Below, piece by piece: positions 1 to 7,213 of a DNA stretch of 16,233 nt. Position numbers and translations under genes: made by a program. The DNA comes from Candidatus Symbiothrix sp. Its GTDB lineage: Bacteria > Bacteroidota > Bacteroidia > Bacteroidales > Azobacteroidaceae. Position 1 is the stretch's first letter, and every line of letters starts with the position of its first letter. The notes under the pieces are model-generated. The model had not been told where the DNA came from, did not search any database, and saw nothing but the letters and a program-made list of their open reading frames with translations. The stretch covers positions 1-16,233 of the forward strand of contig JAITXK010000050.1 in NCBI GenBank assembly GCA_031284765.1, in the 5' to 3' direction.

Positions 1-2
1 TT

Positions 3-1598
3 GACCCAACCGTGAAGCGTGGAAGTGAAGATTCGGACGATATTTCGGCATACGACCTTATCATGAAGGATAAAGAAAGATTGCTGAGTTTTGAAGAACC
101 GGTACGGTTTATCTTTTCCCACTCTACTTTGAAAGAAGGTTGGGATAATCCCAATGTGTTTCAAATATGCGCCCTGAAAAATGCGGAAAGCGGAAGTCTT
201 ACGCGCCGAAGGCAGGAAGTTGGTCGCGGAATGCGTTTATGCGTGGATATGCGTGGTATGCGGCAAGATTTTGAATTAATTGGCGAGCAAGTACACGAAG
301 TGAACAAACTAACAGTAGTCGCTTCTGAAAGGTATGAAGACTTTGCGAAAGGTTTGCAAAGCGAAATAGCGGCAACACTCAAAGACCGTCCACAAAAAGC
401 CGAAGTGTCATTTTTTGTTGGCAAGGTGGTTAGCAACGAAAAAGAAGAACAACACCGGATTACAGATGATGAAGCCAAGAGATTGAACAAGATACTTTAT
501 AAATTTGATGTAATAGATGAAGATGATAAGATAACTCCTTTCGGCCGTGAATTGATAGAGCAAGTAAAAATGCCTTTACCTGAAACTATAGAACCCTTTA
601 GGGAATCGATTGGCACATTACTAAAATCAATATATACAAGCGAATCATTTATGCCTGAAAATGAACGGCAAACGATAACTCTCAACCCAAACAAAAACTT
701 TGCAAAAAAAGAGTTTCAGGAACTCTGGGAAAAGATTAATCTGAAAACAATTTATGAAGTCCGATTTGATACGGATAAACTAATAACCGATAGTAAAAAC
801 CGGATAAATAAAGATTTGAATATCGCTGACCGGGTGTATGAAATCAAAACCGGCGAATTGGAAAGCGGTACAAAAGAAGAAATGAAAGAAGGTTCACTTG
901 TGAAAGAATCCGGTCGTCAATATCTAAAAATCAAAAATGACCTATATACCAATAGCGTATATGATGTAATTGGAGAAATAGAAAAACGTACTAACCTCAA
1001 AAGGCAAACAATCGTTGAGATTCTCAAAGTAATAAAAGAAGATAAGTTCTTTTTGCTTCGCAAGAACCCGGAAGAATTTATCGCTAAATGTAGCAAACTA
1101 ATTAACGAAGTGAAAGCCAGTCTGATAATCAACAATATTGTTTATCACAAAATTGAAGACAGGCACGATGCCCAAACAATTTTCACTAACGACAAGTTCG
1201 CCCTCCGCAATTCGGAACAGTTGAAAAAGCATATTTACGATTATCTTACATCCGACTCCAAGATTGAAACGGACTTTGCACGTTCGCTTGAAAACAGTGT
1301 GGAAGTAGTTGTGTATGCCAAACTTCCCAAAAGTTTTTATATCTCCACTCCGATAGCTAATTACAGCCCTGATTGGGCAATTGTTTTTGACAAAGACAAA
1401 GTACGTCATATCTATTTTGTTGCCGAAACCAAAGGCTCTGATTCGGATATGGATTTGAGGGAGATTGAAAAACTGAAAATCCATTGCGCAGAAAAACATT
1501 TCGACACCATTAGCGGAGGCATTGTGAAGTTCTCAAAAGTGAGTAACTACGAAAAACTGATGGAAATAATTTTACTCTCTGAAAGTCTTGAAAGATAA
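3..1598 (+). CDS. Type III restriction endonuclease subunit Res, C-terminal part (5' end outside window)
   Basis: The frame is open at the left edge, so this is the C-terminal part of a longer protein; the GTG at 12 is unlikely to be the real start. Two helicase superfamily 2 motifs are visible: a motif V-like EGWDNP at 135-152 and a motif VI-like RRRQEVGRG at 204-230. Near the C-terminus, PDW at about 1368-1376 is followed 18 residues later by ETK (about 1425-1433). This is the PD-(D/E)XK nuclease signature expected at the end of Res subunits. Res uses ATP-driven translocation together with a Mod methyltransferase to cut unmethylated DNA, so a mod gene would be expected upstream, outside the window. 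The remaining frame is intact with no sign of decay. Identification rests on motif order; specificity cannot be read from this part. Confidence 0.9.
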   Translation, partial: DPTVKRGSEDSDDISAYDLIMKDKERLLSFEEPVRFIFSHSTLKEGWDNPNVFQICALKNAESGSLTRRRQEVGRGMRLCVDMRGMRQDFELIGEQVHEVNKLTVVASERYEDFAKGLQSEIAATLKDRPQKAEVSFFVGKVVSNEKEEQHRITDDEAKRLNKILYKFDVIDEDDKITPFGRELIEQVKMPLPETIEPFRESIGTLLKSIYTSESFMPENERQTITLNPNKNFAKKEFQELWEKINLKTIYEVRFDTDKLITDSKNRINKDLNIADRVYEIKTGELESGTKEEMKEGSLVKESGRQYLKIKNDLYTNSVYDVIGEIEKRTNLKRQTIVEILKVIKEDKFFLLRKNPEEFIAKCSKLINEVKASLIINNIVYHKIEDRHDAQTIFTNDKFALRNSEQLKKHIYDYLTSDSKIETDFARSLENSVEVVVYAKLPKSFYISTPIANYSPDWAIVFDKDKVRHIYFVAETKGSDSDMDLREIEKLKIHCAEKHFDTISGGIVKFSKVSNYEKLMEIILLSESLER

Positions 1599-1649
1599 AG
1601 TATTTTGCAAAATGTATTATCAATATCAGGTCACTATTCTGACATATAC

Positions 1650-2222
1650 TTAATCAAGCAACATATCCTGATGCAAGTATTGCAACCGCTCCCGCAAAAA
1701 CAGAACCGCATACCGCTTCCGCGACAAAAGCGTATTTACCGGAATGCCGGTTGATTCAAAAATGTCTTTGAATGAAAAACCTTCCAATTCAGTAAGTTCA
1801 AACACGTTGCGCTGTTCTTTCGGAAGTTCGTCCAGGGCTGCTTCCAATTCCACCCAGACCATTGATTGCAGGTATTGCATTTCGGGCGAATCGGATTCTT
1901 CCGTCAACAGATTCATTAAGGTATCAACAAAACTGTCTTCTTCGCCGTCTTTGGCGGAAAAGTTGTACACATCTTCTTTCTTTTTGCGGTAATAATCAAT
2001 AATTTGGTTTTGGGCAACGGTGTAAAGCCACGATGAAATCCGTTCAATCGGATTTTTTTCCACATCGGTTTGTGCAAGTTTGACAAAAACATCTTGGAGA
2101 ACGTCTTCTACGTCCTCCAAAATATTGACACGGCGGGCGATGTAGCCTTTTAAATCTCTCTTATATTCCTCATACACAGCGGGTATTTCGGAAATATGAC
2201 GGACGGATTTATTTTCCTTCAT
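1650..2222 (-). CDS. RNA polymerase sigma-70 family (ECF) sigma factor
   Basis: A 190-residue protein with the two-domain layout of ECF sigma factors, which direct RNA polymerase to specific promoters in response to a signal. Region 2 lies at about residues 20-85, with the core-binding stretch DVEDVLQDVFVKLAQ and the -10 recognition stretch SWLYTVAQNQIIDYYRKKK. Region 4 lies at about 130-181, starting LDELPKEQRNVF and containing a helix-turn-helix (FKDIFESTGIPVNTLLSRKR). An acidic linker separates them. The ATG overlaps the end of the upstream membrane-protein gene by 14 bases, so the two are probably translationally coupled. No classical anti-sigma factor lies beside it. The family is clear; the regulon is unknown. 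Confidence 0.92.
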   Translation of the reverse strand: MKENKSVRHISEIPAVYEEYKRDLKGYIARRVNILEDVEDVLQDVFVKLAQTDVEKNPIERISSWLYTVAQNQIIDYYRKKKEDVYNFSAKDGEEDSFVDTLMNLLTEESDSPEMQYLQSMVWVELEAALDELPKEQRNVFELTELEGFSFKDIFESTGIPVNTLLSRKRYAVLFLRERLQYLHQDMLLD

Positions 2223-2547
2223 CGTTTTGTTTGCTCATCCGTTCACGGATAAATTCCATGCGTTCATCGGACGACATTCGCCGCATTTGACGGTGCATTT
2301 CAAAAAAATTGTTGCACTTCTCCCCGTGCATGGAGTGATTGAAAAAGTGGCTTAGCCACCCCATACCCCCCAACAGGATTCGCGACAAGATCATCAATCC
2401 GGCCGATTGCCAAAAATTAATGGGGCAAAGTCCGAAAATATCGGGCAACAGGGCATTCCACAACCACATAACAACTGCTGATCCGGCAGAAAATACAATG
2501 ACAAAAATCAATGCTGCCAATCCTTTTTTTCTTCTTAAATGTTTCAT
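2209..2547 (-). CDS. Small two-helix membrane protein encoded upstream of the ECF sigma factor
   Basis: A 112-residue protein with a basic N-terminus (MKHLRRKK), a hydrophobic segment at about residues 8-31, a second at about 46-68 (around FWQSAGLMILSRILLGG), and a charged, Met/Arg-rich tail (MRRMSSDERMEFIRERM). The positive-inside rule suggests both ends are cytoplasmic. It is the first gene of a two-gene unit: its last 14 bases overlap the sigma factor start. I recall similar short proteins with an FWQ..GL..LSRIL.GG stretch beside sigma factors in other Bacteroidota, but could not check this. The position suggests a membrane-bound partner or regulator of the sigma factor; it lacks a recognisable zinc-finger or FecR-type anti-sigma domain. 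Function is unassigned. Confidence 0.75.
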   Translation of the reverse strand: MKHLRRKKGLAALIFVIVFSAGSAVVMWLWNALLPDIFGLCPINFWQSAGLMILSRILLGGMGWLSHFFNHSMHGEKCNNFFEMHRQMRRMSSDERMEFIRERMSKQNDEGK

Positions 2548-2591
2548 GTTTATTTTAATTTTTCATGTTTAACTCTTTCACTATGATTCGC

Positions 2592-2599
2592 CAAAGATA
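2592..2599 (-). promoter_or_regulatory. Candidate -7 box for the membrane protein/sigma factor unit
   Basis: On the minus strand this reads TATCTTTG, an exact match to the Bacteroidota TAnnTTTG box, 45 bases upstream of the start at 2547. No good TTTG -33 box is seen 18-20 bases further upstream, so the promoter may be weak or need an activator or alternative sigma factor. Confidence 0.4.
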
Positions 2600-2690
2600 A
2601 TAAAACGCAATAACATCCACAGCAATAAAAATTAGTAACTTTAACATACGTGTAATTTTTAAAATGATCAATACTCCAATTTGCATTCAC

Positions 2691-2715
2691 TAAGACGTCT
2701 TCATAAGTTAAGACG
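2691..2715. promoter_or_regulatory. Possible operator with three AAGACG half-sites
   Basis: The stretch holds a perfect 10-base palindrome, AAGACGTCTT (2692-2701), and a second AAGACG at 2710-2715. TAAGACG is therefore repeated directly 18 bases apart (2691-2697 and 2709-2715), and CGTCTT/AAGACG also forms an inverted pair around an 8-base centre. It lies about 38 bases upstream of the -33 box for the beta-barrel gene, where an activator could sit. The symmetry is seen; binding by a regulator is inferred. Confidence 0.35.
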
Positions 2716-2751
2716 AAGCGGCACAAAATATATTTTAAAAATCTAAAAATA

Positions 2752-2783
2752 ATTGGTGCATGTTCGGATAATAGCTACTTTTG
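2752..2783 (+). promoter_or_regulatory. Bacteroidota-type promoter of the beta-barrel gene
   Basis: ATTG at 2752-2755 (three of four bases of TTTG), a 20-base spacer, and TACTTTTG at 2776-2783, an exact TAnnTTTG box. Transcription should begin near 2788, leaving an AT-rich leader of about 20 bases before the ATG at 2810. Confidence 0.7.
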
Positions 2784-2809
2784 CCACATATATTAAATAA
2801 TTATTTGAA

Positions 2810-3337
2810 ATGAAAAAAATAGTTCTTATTCTTTTATCGGGATTTTTCGGATTAACCACTTTTGCTCAGGAAGGCGATGTTACAATTGGTGCACAAGGGG
2901 GATACACCACCAAGTTCAAGGGTACGGTTTACGGATTGAATTTGTCGTATGGGGTAAATAATATATTGGAAATCAGCGCATCCGAAATGATGAGTACTGA
3001 TTTAATGAAATACGATCTCCTGTATGAGAAAGATTATCGCTTGAAATTATTTTCCGCTACGCATTTGAATATCCGTTTTTTATTGCTGAATTTCGGATAT
3101 TTTGCTACGGGACCGGGCGTTGGCGCACAATATTTAATATATCGATACCAACCTGTTCCCAATGAATATTTGGATAGGGACTTTAACGGATTAGGATTTA
3201 ACATCGGTTGGCATGCCCGTTGCAATGTAACGGAAAATCTGCGCATCAACGCCGGTTGGCACTATTCCTCCATTAAAGAAGAAAACAGTTACAATACGTT
3301 CTATCTCGGCATAGGCTACGCTTTCAACTTATACTAA
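2810..3337 (+). CDS. Small outer-membrane beta-barrel protein
   Basis: A 175-residue protein with a typical signal peptide: two lysines, a hydrophobic core, then likely cleavage after TTFA, leaving Gln20. The mature part has alternating polar and hydrophobic stretches and many aromatic and glycine residues, such as GLNLSYGVN, LRINAGWHYSS and the closing FYLGIGYAFNLY. The last ends in an aromatic residue, as expected for insertion by the outer-membrane assembly machinery. By length it could form an 8-stranded barrel. No porin- or OmpA-specific motif was recognised, so the substrate or role is unknown. The gene has its own promoter and runs tail-to-tail into the glycosyltransferase gene, with a 9-base overlap of the 3' ends and no terminator between them. 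Confidence 0.75.
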   Translation: MKKIVLILLSGFFGLTTFAQEGDVTIGAQGGYTTKFKGTVYGLNLSYGVNNILEISASEMMSTDLMKYDLLYEKDYRLKLFSATHLNIRFLLLNFGYFATGPGVGAQYLIYRYQPVPNEYLDRDFNGLGFNIGWHARCNVTENLRINAGWHYSSIKEENSYNTFYLGIGYAFNLY

Positions 3338-4279
3338 TTCTTCCGCAATCGTATAGTGATTTCGTTCGGACGCATTGCGGGTAATCAGTTCCCCTATAAA
3401 TCCGGACAAGAACAATTGCGTGCCGATAATCATGCTGGCAATAGCAATATAAAAATAAGGCGTATTGGTAATCAAGGGCGCAGCAACACCTTTATATAAA
3501 GCATATCCTTTGATGCCTCCGACAGCCAATACGGCAAAAAATCCGATCAAGAACATCACTGTACCGATGACGCCGAAAAAGTGCATCGGTTTTTTTCCGA
3601 ATTTCGACAAAAACCAGAGTGTAAACAAATCCAGATAACCATTGGTAAAACGGTCAAAACCAAATTTGGAGTGTCCGTATTTCCGCGCTTGGTGATGGAC
3701 CGGTTTTTCTCCAATTCTGGTAAATCCCGCATTTTTCGCCAGAAACGGAATCCAGCGGTGCATATCGTTATATACTTCGATGCTTTTGACCACTTTTTTA
3801 TCATACGCTTTCAAGCCGCAATTGAAATCGTGCAGTTGAATACCTGAAAAAGCGCGTGCCGTCGCATTGAATAATTTCGTGGGTAAAGTTTTGGTAATGG
3901 GGTCGTAACGTTTCTTTTTCCAACCCGAAACCAAATGGTATTTTTCGTCTTTAATCATGTGATACAAGGCGGGAATTTCATCGGGACTATCCTGTAAATC
4001 GGCGTCCATCGTAATCACAACATCGCCTTGTGCCTGACGGAAAGCGCAATGCAAGGCTGGCGATTTGCCGTAATTGTATTGAAAACGAAGGGCTTTCACT
4101 TCGGGATGCATCGCGTGCAAATCACGAATAATTTCCCATGAATGATCGGTGCTTCCATCATCAACAAAGATTATTTCGTATGAAAAACCTTCCTGTTGCA
4201 TCACTTTTTCAATCCATGCATACAGTTCGGGCAGAGATTCTGCTTCATTCAATAAGGGAATAACAATCGAAATATCCAT
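3329..4279 (-). CDS. Membrane-anchored family 2 glycosyltransferase (polyprenyl-phosphate sugar transferase type)
   Basis: A 316-residue GT-A fold enzyme. The N-terminus, MDISIVIPLLNEAESLPEL, and the nucleotide-sugar site VDDGSTD (residues 39-45) are typical of family 2. The metal-binding DADLQD follows at 92-97. Two hydrophobic segments lie at about 234-256 and 274-296. This layout, with catalytic domain first and two C-terminal helices, matches the dolichol-phosphate mannosyltransferase, GtrB and ArnC group, which moves a sugar from a nucleotide donor to a polyprenyl phosphate on the cytoplasmic side of the inner membrane. The sugar cannot be told from sequence. No other polysaccharide genes are adjacent, so its pathway is open. 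It has its own promoter facing away from rpsO. Confidence 0.9.
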   Translation of the reverse strand: MDISIVIPLLNEAESLPELYAWIEKVMQQEGFSYEIIFVDDGSTDHSWEIIRDLHAMHPEVKALRFQYNYGKSPALHCAFRQAQGDVVITMDADLQDSPDEIPALYHMIKDEKYHLVSGWKKKRYDPITKTLPTKLFNATARAFSGIQLHDFNCGLKAYDKKVVKSIEVYNDMHRWIPFLAKNAGFTRIGEKPVHHQARKYGHSKFGFDRFTNGYLDLFTLWFLSKFGKKPMHFFGVIGTVMFLIGFFAVLAVGGIKGYALYKGVAAPLITNTPYFYIAIASMIIGTQLFLSGFIGELITRNASERNHYTIAEELV

Positions 4280-4330
4280 ATTTTTAAGTTGAAATTGAAA
4301 AATAACCGTTGAAAATTAACTAAAACGCCA

Positions 4331-4360
4331 CAAAGATATAAATAATTATGCACTTTCAAT
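4331..4360 (-). promoter_or_regulatory. Promoter of the glycosyltransferase gene
   Basis: On the minus strand, TATCTTTG (4338-4331) matches TAnnTTTG exactly, with ATTG (4360-4357) 18 bases upstream as the -33 box. The predicted start near 4326 leaves a leader of about 47 bases. It is back to back with the rpsO promoter within a gap of 127 bases. Confidence 0.6.
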
Positions 4361-4377
4361 TTTTTTCCTTATCTTTG
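4347..4377 (+). promoter_or_regulatory. Promoter of rpsO
   Basis: TATCTTTG at 4370-4377 is an exact TAnnTTTG box. TATG at 4347-4350, 19 bases upstream, matches three of four bases of the -33 consensus. The leader to the ATG at 4407 is AT-rich with no Shine-Dalgarno sequence. Confidence 0.6.
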
Positions 4378-4406
4378 CCCCGCAAATTTTTAATAATAAT
4401 TTATTT

Positions 4407-4676
4407 ATGTATTTAGATTCTGAAAAGAAGCAAGAAATCTTCGCAAAGTACGGAAAGTCTAACACTGATACCGGTTCTACAGAAGGACAGATAGCATTGT
4501 TTTCCTACCGTATTTCGCATTTAACTGAGCATCTCAAGTTAAATCAAAAAGATTATAGCACAGAGAGATCTCTGAAAATGTTGGTAGGTAAACGTCGGCG
4601 TTTACTGGATTATTTGAAAGACCGCGATATCGAACGTTATCGTTCAATTATCAAAGAATTAGGTATCCGCAAGTAA
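4407..4676 (+). CDS. rpsO: 30S ribosomal protein S15
   Basis: An 89-residue protein of the standard S15 length. It shows the family signature across its length: FAKYGKSNTDTGSTEGQIALFSYRI, then LTEHLKLNQKDYSTERSL, LVGKRRRLLDYLK and a closing YRSIIKELGIRK (written here in pieces). S15 binds 16S rRNA early in 30S subunit assembly, at the helix 20/22 junction. The gene has its own promoter and is followed 20 bases later by a strong intrinsic terminator, so it is monocistronic. The usual neighbour, pnp, is absent here. Confidence 0.98.
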   Translation: MYLDSEKKQEIFAKYGKSNTDTGSTEGQIALFSYRISHLTEHLKLNQKDYSTERSLKMLVGKRRRLLDYLKDRDIERYRSIIKELGIRK

Positions 4677-4696
4677 TTTTTTTGAAAACGTAAAGT

Positions 4697-4733
4697 AAAA
4701 AAGCTGTTTGAAATTGATCGGACAGCTTTTTTT
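4697..4733. terminator. Bidirectional intrinsic terminator between rpsO and the ATPase gene
   Basis: The arms AAAAAAGCTGT (4697-4707) and ACAGCTTTTTT (4722-4732) pair around a 14-base loop. On the plus strand the stem runs into seven T residues; on the minus strand the left A-run gives the T tract. It can therefore stop both rpsO transcripts and those of the converging ATPase gene, which ends at 4751. Confidence 0.85.
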
Positions 4734-4750
4734 GTGCTATGCCGGATTTT

Positions 4751-6061
4751 TTACATATCATTCATTGATAATCCCTTGAGTTCTACTTTATAGTTTTCCA
4801 GCTCTTTCTTGATACTATCTGCCTTCATGGCAAGCAGATTCATGTCAATTCTTTTAGGATTACGTTTAATTTCAGCTACTGTCGCCGTTTTATCCAAATC
4901 ATTGAGCGCTATCAAATCAATTTCATTTTTGCCTTTGTTGTCCCAATAATTACCGATATTTGTTACACGTTCATTTTCAGCAATTTTCTCCCGGAAATAC
5001 TTCTCTAAAATCAACCCGCTATATGTTTCATACTGTGTATCAATATATTCACGAAGTAATTCATGTTTTCCCATTTCAATGAATGATTGATTGGGATAGA
5101 TAAAGCGAAACCAAAAACGCAGGTAGTTATCATTGATAGTCCAACGGGCATTGCGACTTTCCGGTCTGGAAAACAAGGGCTTGTTTTTTACAATGAGTGA
5201 GTATTCTTTTTCAAGATTGACAAGATAGGCCCCTGTATTCTTATTTATAATGGAATCAATCTCACTTTGAGTATTTTTACCCGAGGCAATTAATTGTAGT
5301 ATGGAGAAATACGTTCCATATTCTTTTCCAAATTCCGATACCAGTAATTCTTTTCCTTCATTCAAAAAAGGAGAATCGGGAAGCGTTATCCTGTTGAGCA
5401 TCTTATCAATCGTTGTGGCACCAGCTTCCATGAGCAAATGGATGTATTTGGGAACTCCACCGGTAATAAGGTAGAGACACAACAAATCCCCGGACGTATA
5501 TCCGGAATTATAATCCCCAAGTATTTCTTTTATTACACTTACAGCAAAAGGTCGTATCATCATTTTTGAAGTCAAACGACCAAATAAAGGCTCTTTCTTG
5601 TTTTCAAAAATCTTCATCATCATGGAATATATCGAACCGCAAACGATAAAGTTAATCTTTGCTTTATCTTTATATTTATCCCAAAGATTTTGAATGTCAC
5701 TGAAAACAGACGAATTAACATTGTCAAATTCTTGAAATTCATCAATTATCAGTGTATAATGTTCTTTGGTGGCAAACAGCAATAGTTGCTCAAAGAGGTC
5801 GTAAAACTGCGTTATTGTACCAAATATCTGTAAATTCAAAGCCTCCATTGCTTCTTTTTGAAATTGAGCGCAAAGAAGCGGCTCTCTTTTACGGGATACA
5901 AACAGATACAAGTATTTCTGCCCTTTCACCGATTCTAAAAGCAATGAAGTTTTACCAATTCTACGCCGTCCAACCATTACCGTAAAACAGGCGCTTCTTT
6001 TTGATTCTTCCCTGTTACGATCAAGCGTTTCCAACTCTTTCTTTCTATCATAGAATTTCAT
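4751..6061 (-). CDS. AAA-type ATPase with C-terminal DUF234 (PD-(D/E)XK-like) domain
   Basis: A 436-residue protein from the ATG at 6061; a GTG three codons upstream (6070) is possible but lies just after a stop. The N-terminal ATPase domain has a Walker A motif GRRRIGKT (residues 31-38) and a Walker B motif LIIDEFQEF with DE at 107-108. This fits the archaeal-type ATPase_2 family. The C-terminal part resembles DUF234: EIDLIA (Asp382), then AEIKR with Glu397 and Lys399, is the D...EXK pattern of PD-(D/E)XK nucleases. Such proteins are common in Archaea and Bacteroidota, often as isolated copies, and their role is not established. The gene stands alone with its own promoter and terminator between two housekeeping genes, so it may be a mobile or defence-related insertion. 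That is inference. Confidence 0.85.
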   Translation of the reverse strand: MKFYDRKKELETLDRNREESKRSACFTVMVGRRRIGKTSLLLESVKGQKYLYLFVSRKREPLLCAQFQKEAMEALNLQIFGTITQFYDLFEQLLLFATKEHYTLIIDEFQEFDNVNSSVFSDIQNLWDKYKDKAKINFIVCGSIYSMMMKIFENKKEPLFGRLTSKMMIRPFAVSVIKEILGDYNSGYTSGDLLCLYLITGGVPKYIHLLMEAGATTIDKMLNRITLPDSPFLNEGKELLVSEFGKEYGTYFSILQLIASGKNTQSEIDSIINKNTGAYLVNLEKEYSLIVKNKPLFSRPESRNARWTINDNYLRFWFRFIYPNQSFIEMGKHELLREYIDTQYETYSGLILEKYFREKIAENERVTNIGNYWDNKGKNEIDLIALNDLDKTATVAEIKRNPKRIDMNLLAMKADSIKKELENYKVELKGLSMNDM

Positions 6062-6102
6062 GATTCGCACTATTTAAATGGGTATTATTTTAATTGTGAT
6101 TA

Positions 6103-6133
6103 CAAAAATACACAATTGTTTCTTAAATACAAA
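6103..6133 (-). promoter_or_regulatory. Promoter of the ATPase gene
   Basis: On the minus strand TTTG (6133-6130), a 19-base spacer, and TATTTTTG (6110-6103) match the Bacteroidota consensus in full. The predicted start near 6098 leaves about 37 bases before the ATG at 6061. Confidence 0.7.
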
Positions 6134-6247
6134 AAACGATCTTGCATATTTTGAAAAAATATTGGCTAAACATTAAAATGAAGTAACGCACAAAGTATAA
6201 GGATTAACTATTATCATTGGAGGTCTGTAAAAATTATTCATGAATCA

Positions 6248-6278
6248 TTTGGAGGTTACATTTAATTCTGTACTTTTG
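6248..6278 (+). promoter_or_regulatory. Promoter of lgt
   Basis: TTTG at 6248-6251, a 19-base spacer, and TACTTTTG at 6271-6278 match the consensus in full. Transcription should begin near 6283, about 30 bases before the ATG at 6313. The rest of the 6062-6312 gap contains only the ATPase promoter; nothing else was recognised. Confidence 0.75.
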
Positions 6279-6312
6279 TAACTTCAATTCATACAAACTA
6301 ATTTTAATAAAT

Positions 6313-7155
6313 ATGCTATCATATATCACTTGGACGGCCGATCCGACGGCTTTTACCATTCCTTTTATCGGACGTGAAGTCCGCTGGTACGGCATCGCCT
6401 TTGCCGTAGGATTCGCGCTTGGCGCATGGATCGTGTCAAAAATCTGGAAACATGAAAAACTTGACGAGGGTTGGTATGACAAGTTGTTCCTCTACGTCAT
6501 CATTTCGGCAACCGTAGGTGCACGATTGGGACATTGTTTGTTTTATAATCCCGGATATTATCTGAATCATCCCATCGAAATATTTAAAATCTGGGAAGGC
6601 GGATTGGCCAGTCACGGCGGCACGCTCGGCATTCTTATCGCCGTTTGGATTTATTCCAAAAAAATAACGCACCGGAACATGCTGTGGACCTTAGACCGAT
6701 TGGTTGTCCCCGTGGGTTTTGTCGCGGCTTTAATCCGCCTGGGCAATTTGATGAATCACGAAATTTACGGCCATGCCACCCACCTGCCTTGGGCCTTCCG
6801 TTTTATTGACAATATCGGATTCGTACAATACGGACAAACACCGGTTTTCACGCTTCCCTCCCATCCCACGCAACTGTATGAAGCTTTCTTTTATATACTT
6901 ACCGGCTTCGTTTGCCTGTGGATGTATTGGAAAAGAGAAGACTACAAGTATCCCGGATTGATATTCGGCGTCTTTTTAATAGGTATTTTCCTTTCGCGTT
7001 TCTTTGTCGAATTTTTTAAGAATATACAGGAAACGTTCGAAGAAGGAATGCTGCTCAATATGGGGCAACTATTAAGTATCCCCTTTATTATTGCCGGCAT
7101 TTGGCTCGTTTATAAAGGTCTTTTGTCAAAAAAGGACAAAGAAAAGACCTGTTAG
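6313..7155 (+). CDS. lgt: Prolipoprotein diacylglyceryl transferase
   Basis: A 280-residue inner-membrane enzyme that transfers diacylglycerol from phosphatidylglycerol to the lipobox cysteine of prolipoproteins, the first step of lipoprotein maturation. Residues essential in the E. coli enzyme have counterparts here: Tyr26 (RWYGIAF), His101 in GGLASHGG, Arg142, Asn145 and Glu150 in RLGNLMNHEIYG, and Arg229 in SRFFVEFFK. HPTQLYEA, another family hallmark, lies in the C-terminal half. About seven hydrophobic segments are visible. The basic tail SKKDKEKTC is cytoplasmic. The lyase gene follows after 58 bases on the same strand. Confidence 0.97.
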   Translation: MLSYITWTADPTAFTIPFIGREVRWYGIAFAVGFALGAWIVSKIWKHEKLDEGWYDKLFLYVIISATVGARLGHCLFYNPGYYLNHPIEIFKIWEGGLASHGGTLGILIAVWIYSKKITHRNMLWTLDRLVVPVGFVAALIRLGNLMNHEIYGHATHLPWAFRFIDNIGFVQYGQTPVFTLPSHPTQLYEAFFYILTGFVCLWMYWKREDYKYPGLIFGVFLIGIFLSRFFVEFFKNIQETFEEGMLLNMGQLLSIPFIIAGIWLVYKGLLSKKDKEKTC

Positions 7156-7213
7156 AGCACAAGGAAATACAGAAAAACTCCGACCTTTGAGGCGTATTTT
7201 AATTTGTATTGAA

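Noticed and set aside
1602..1613. Perfect palindrome ATTTTGCAAAAT between the Res and sigma factor genes
   Set aside because: Too short and AT-rich to call a terminator or operator, and there is no T-run after it; chance is a fair explanation in this composition.
6062..6070. GTG start for the ATPase at 6070
   Set aside because: It adds only three residues and lies two codons after a stop; the ATG at 6061 opens the conserved FYDRKKEL stretch.
7182..7206. Possible lyase promoter boxes GACCTTTG and TTAATTTG
   Set aside because: Each has one mismatch in the TA pair, no -33 partner at the right distance, and the second would give almost no leader.
7091..7213. Upstream in-frame extension of the lyase by 41 codons
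   Set aside because: It overlaps the end of lgt and precedes a perfect signal peptide starting at 7214; an internal signal peptide would be meaningless.
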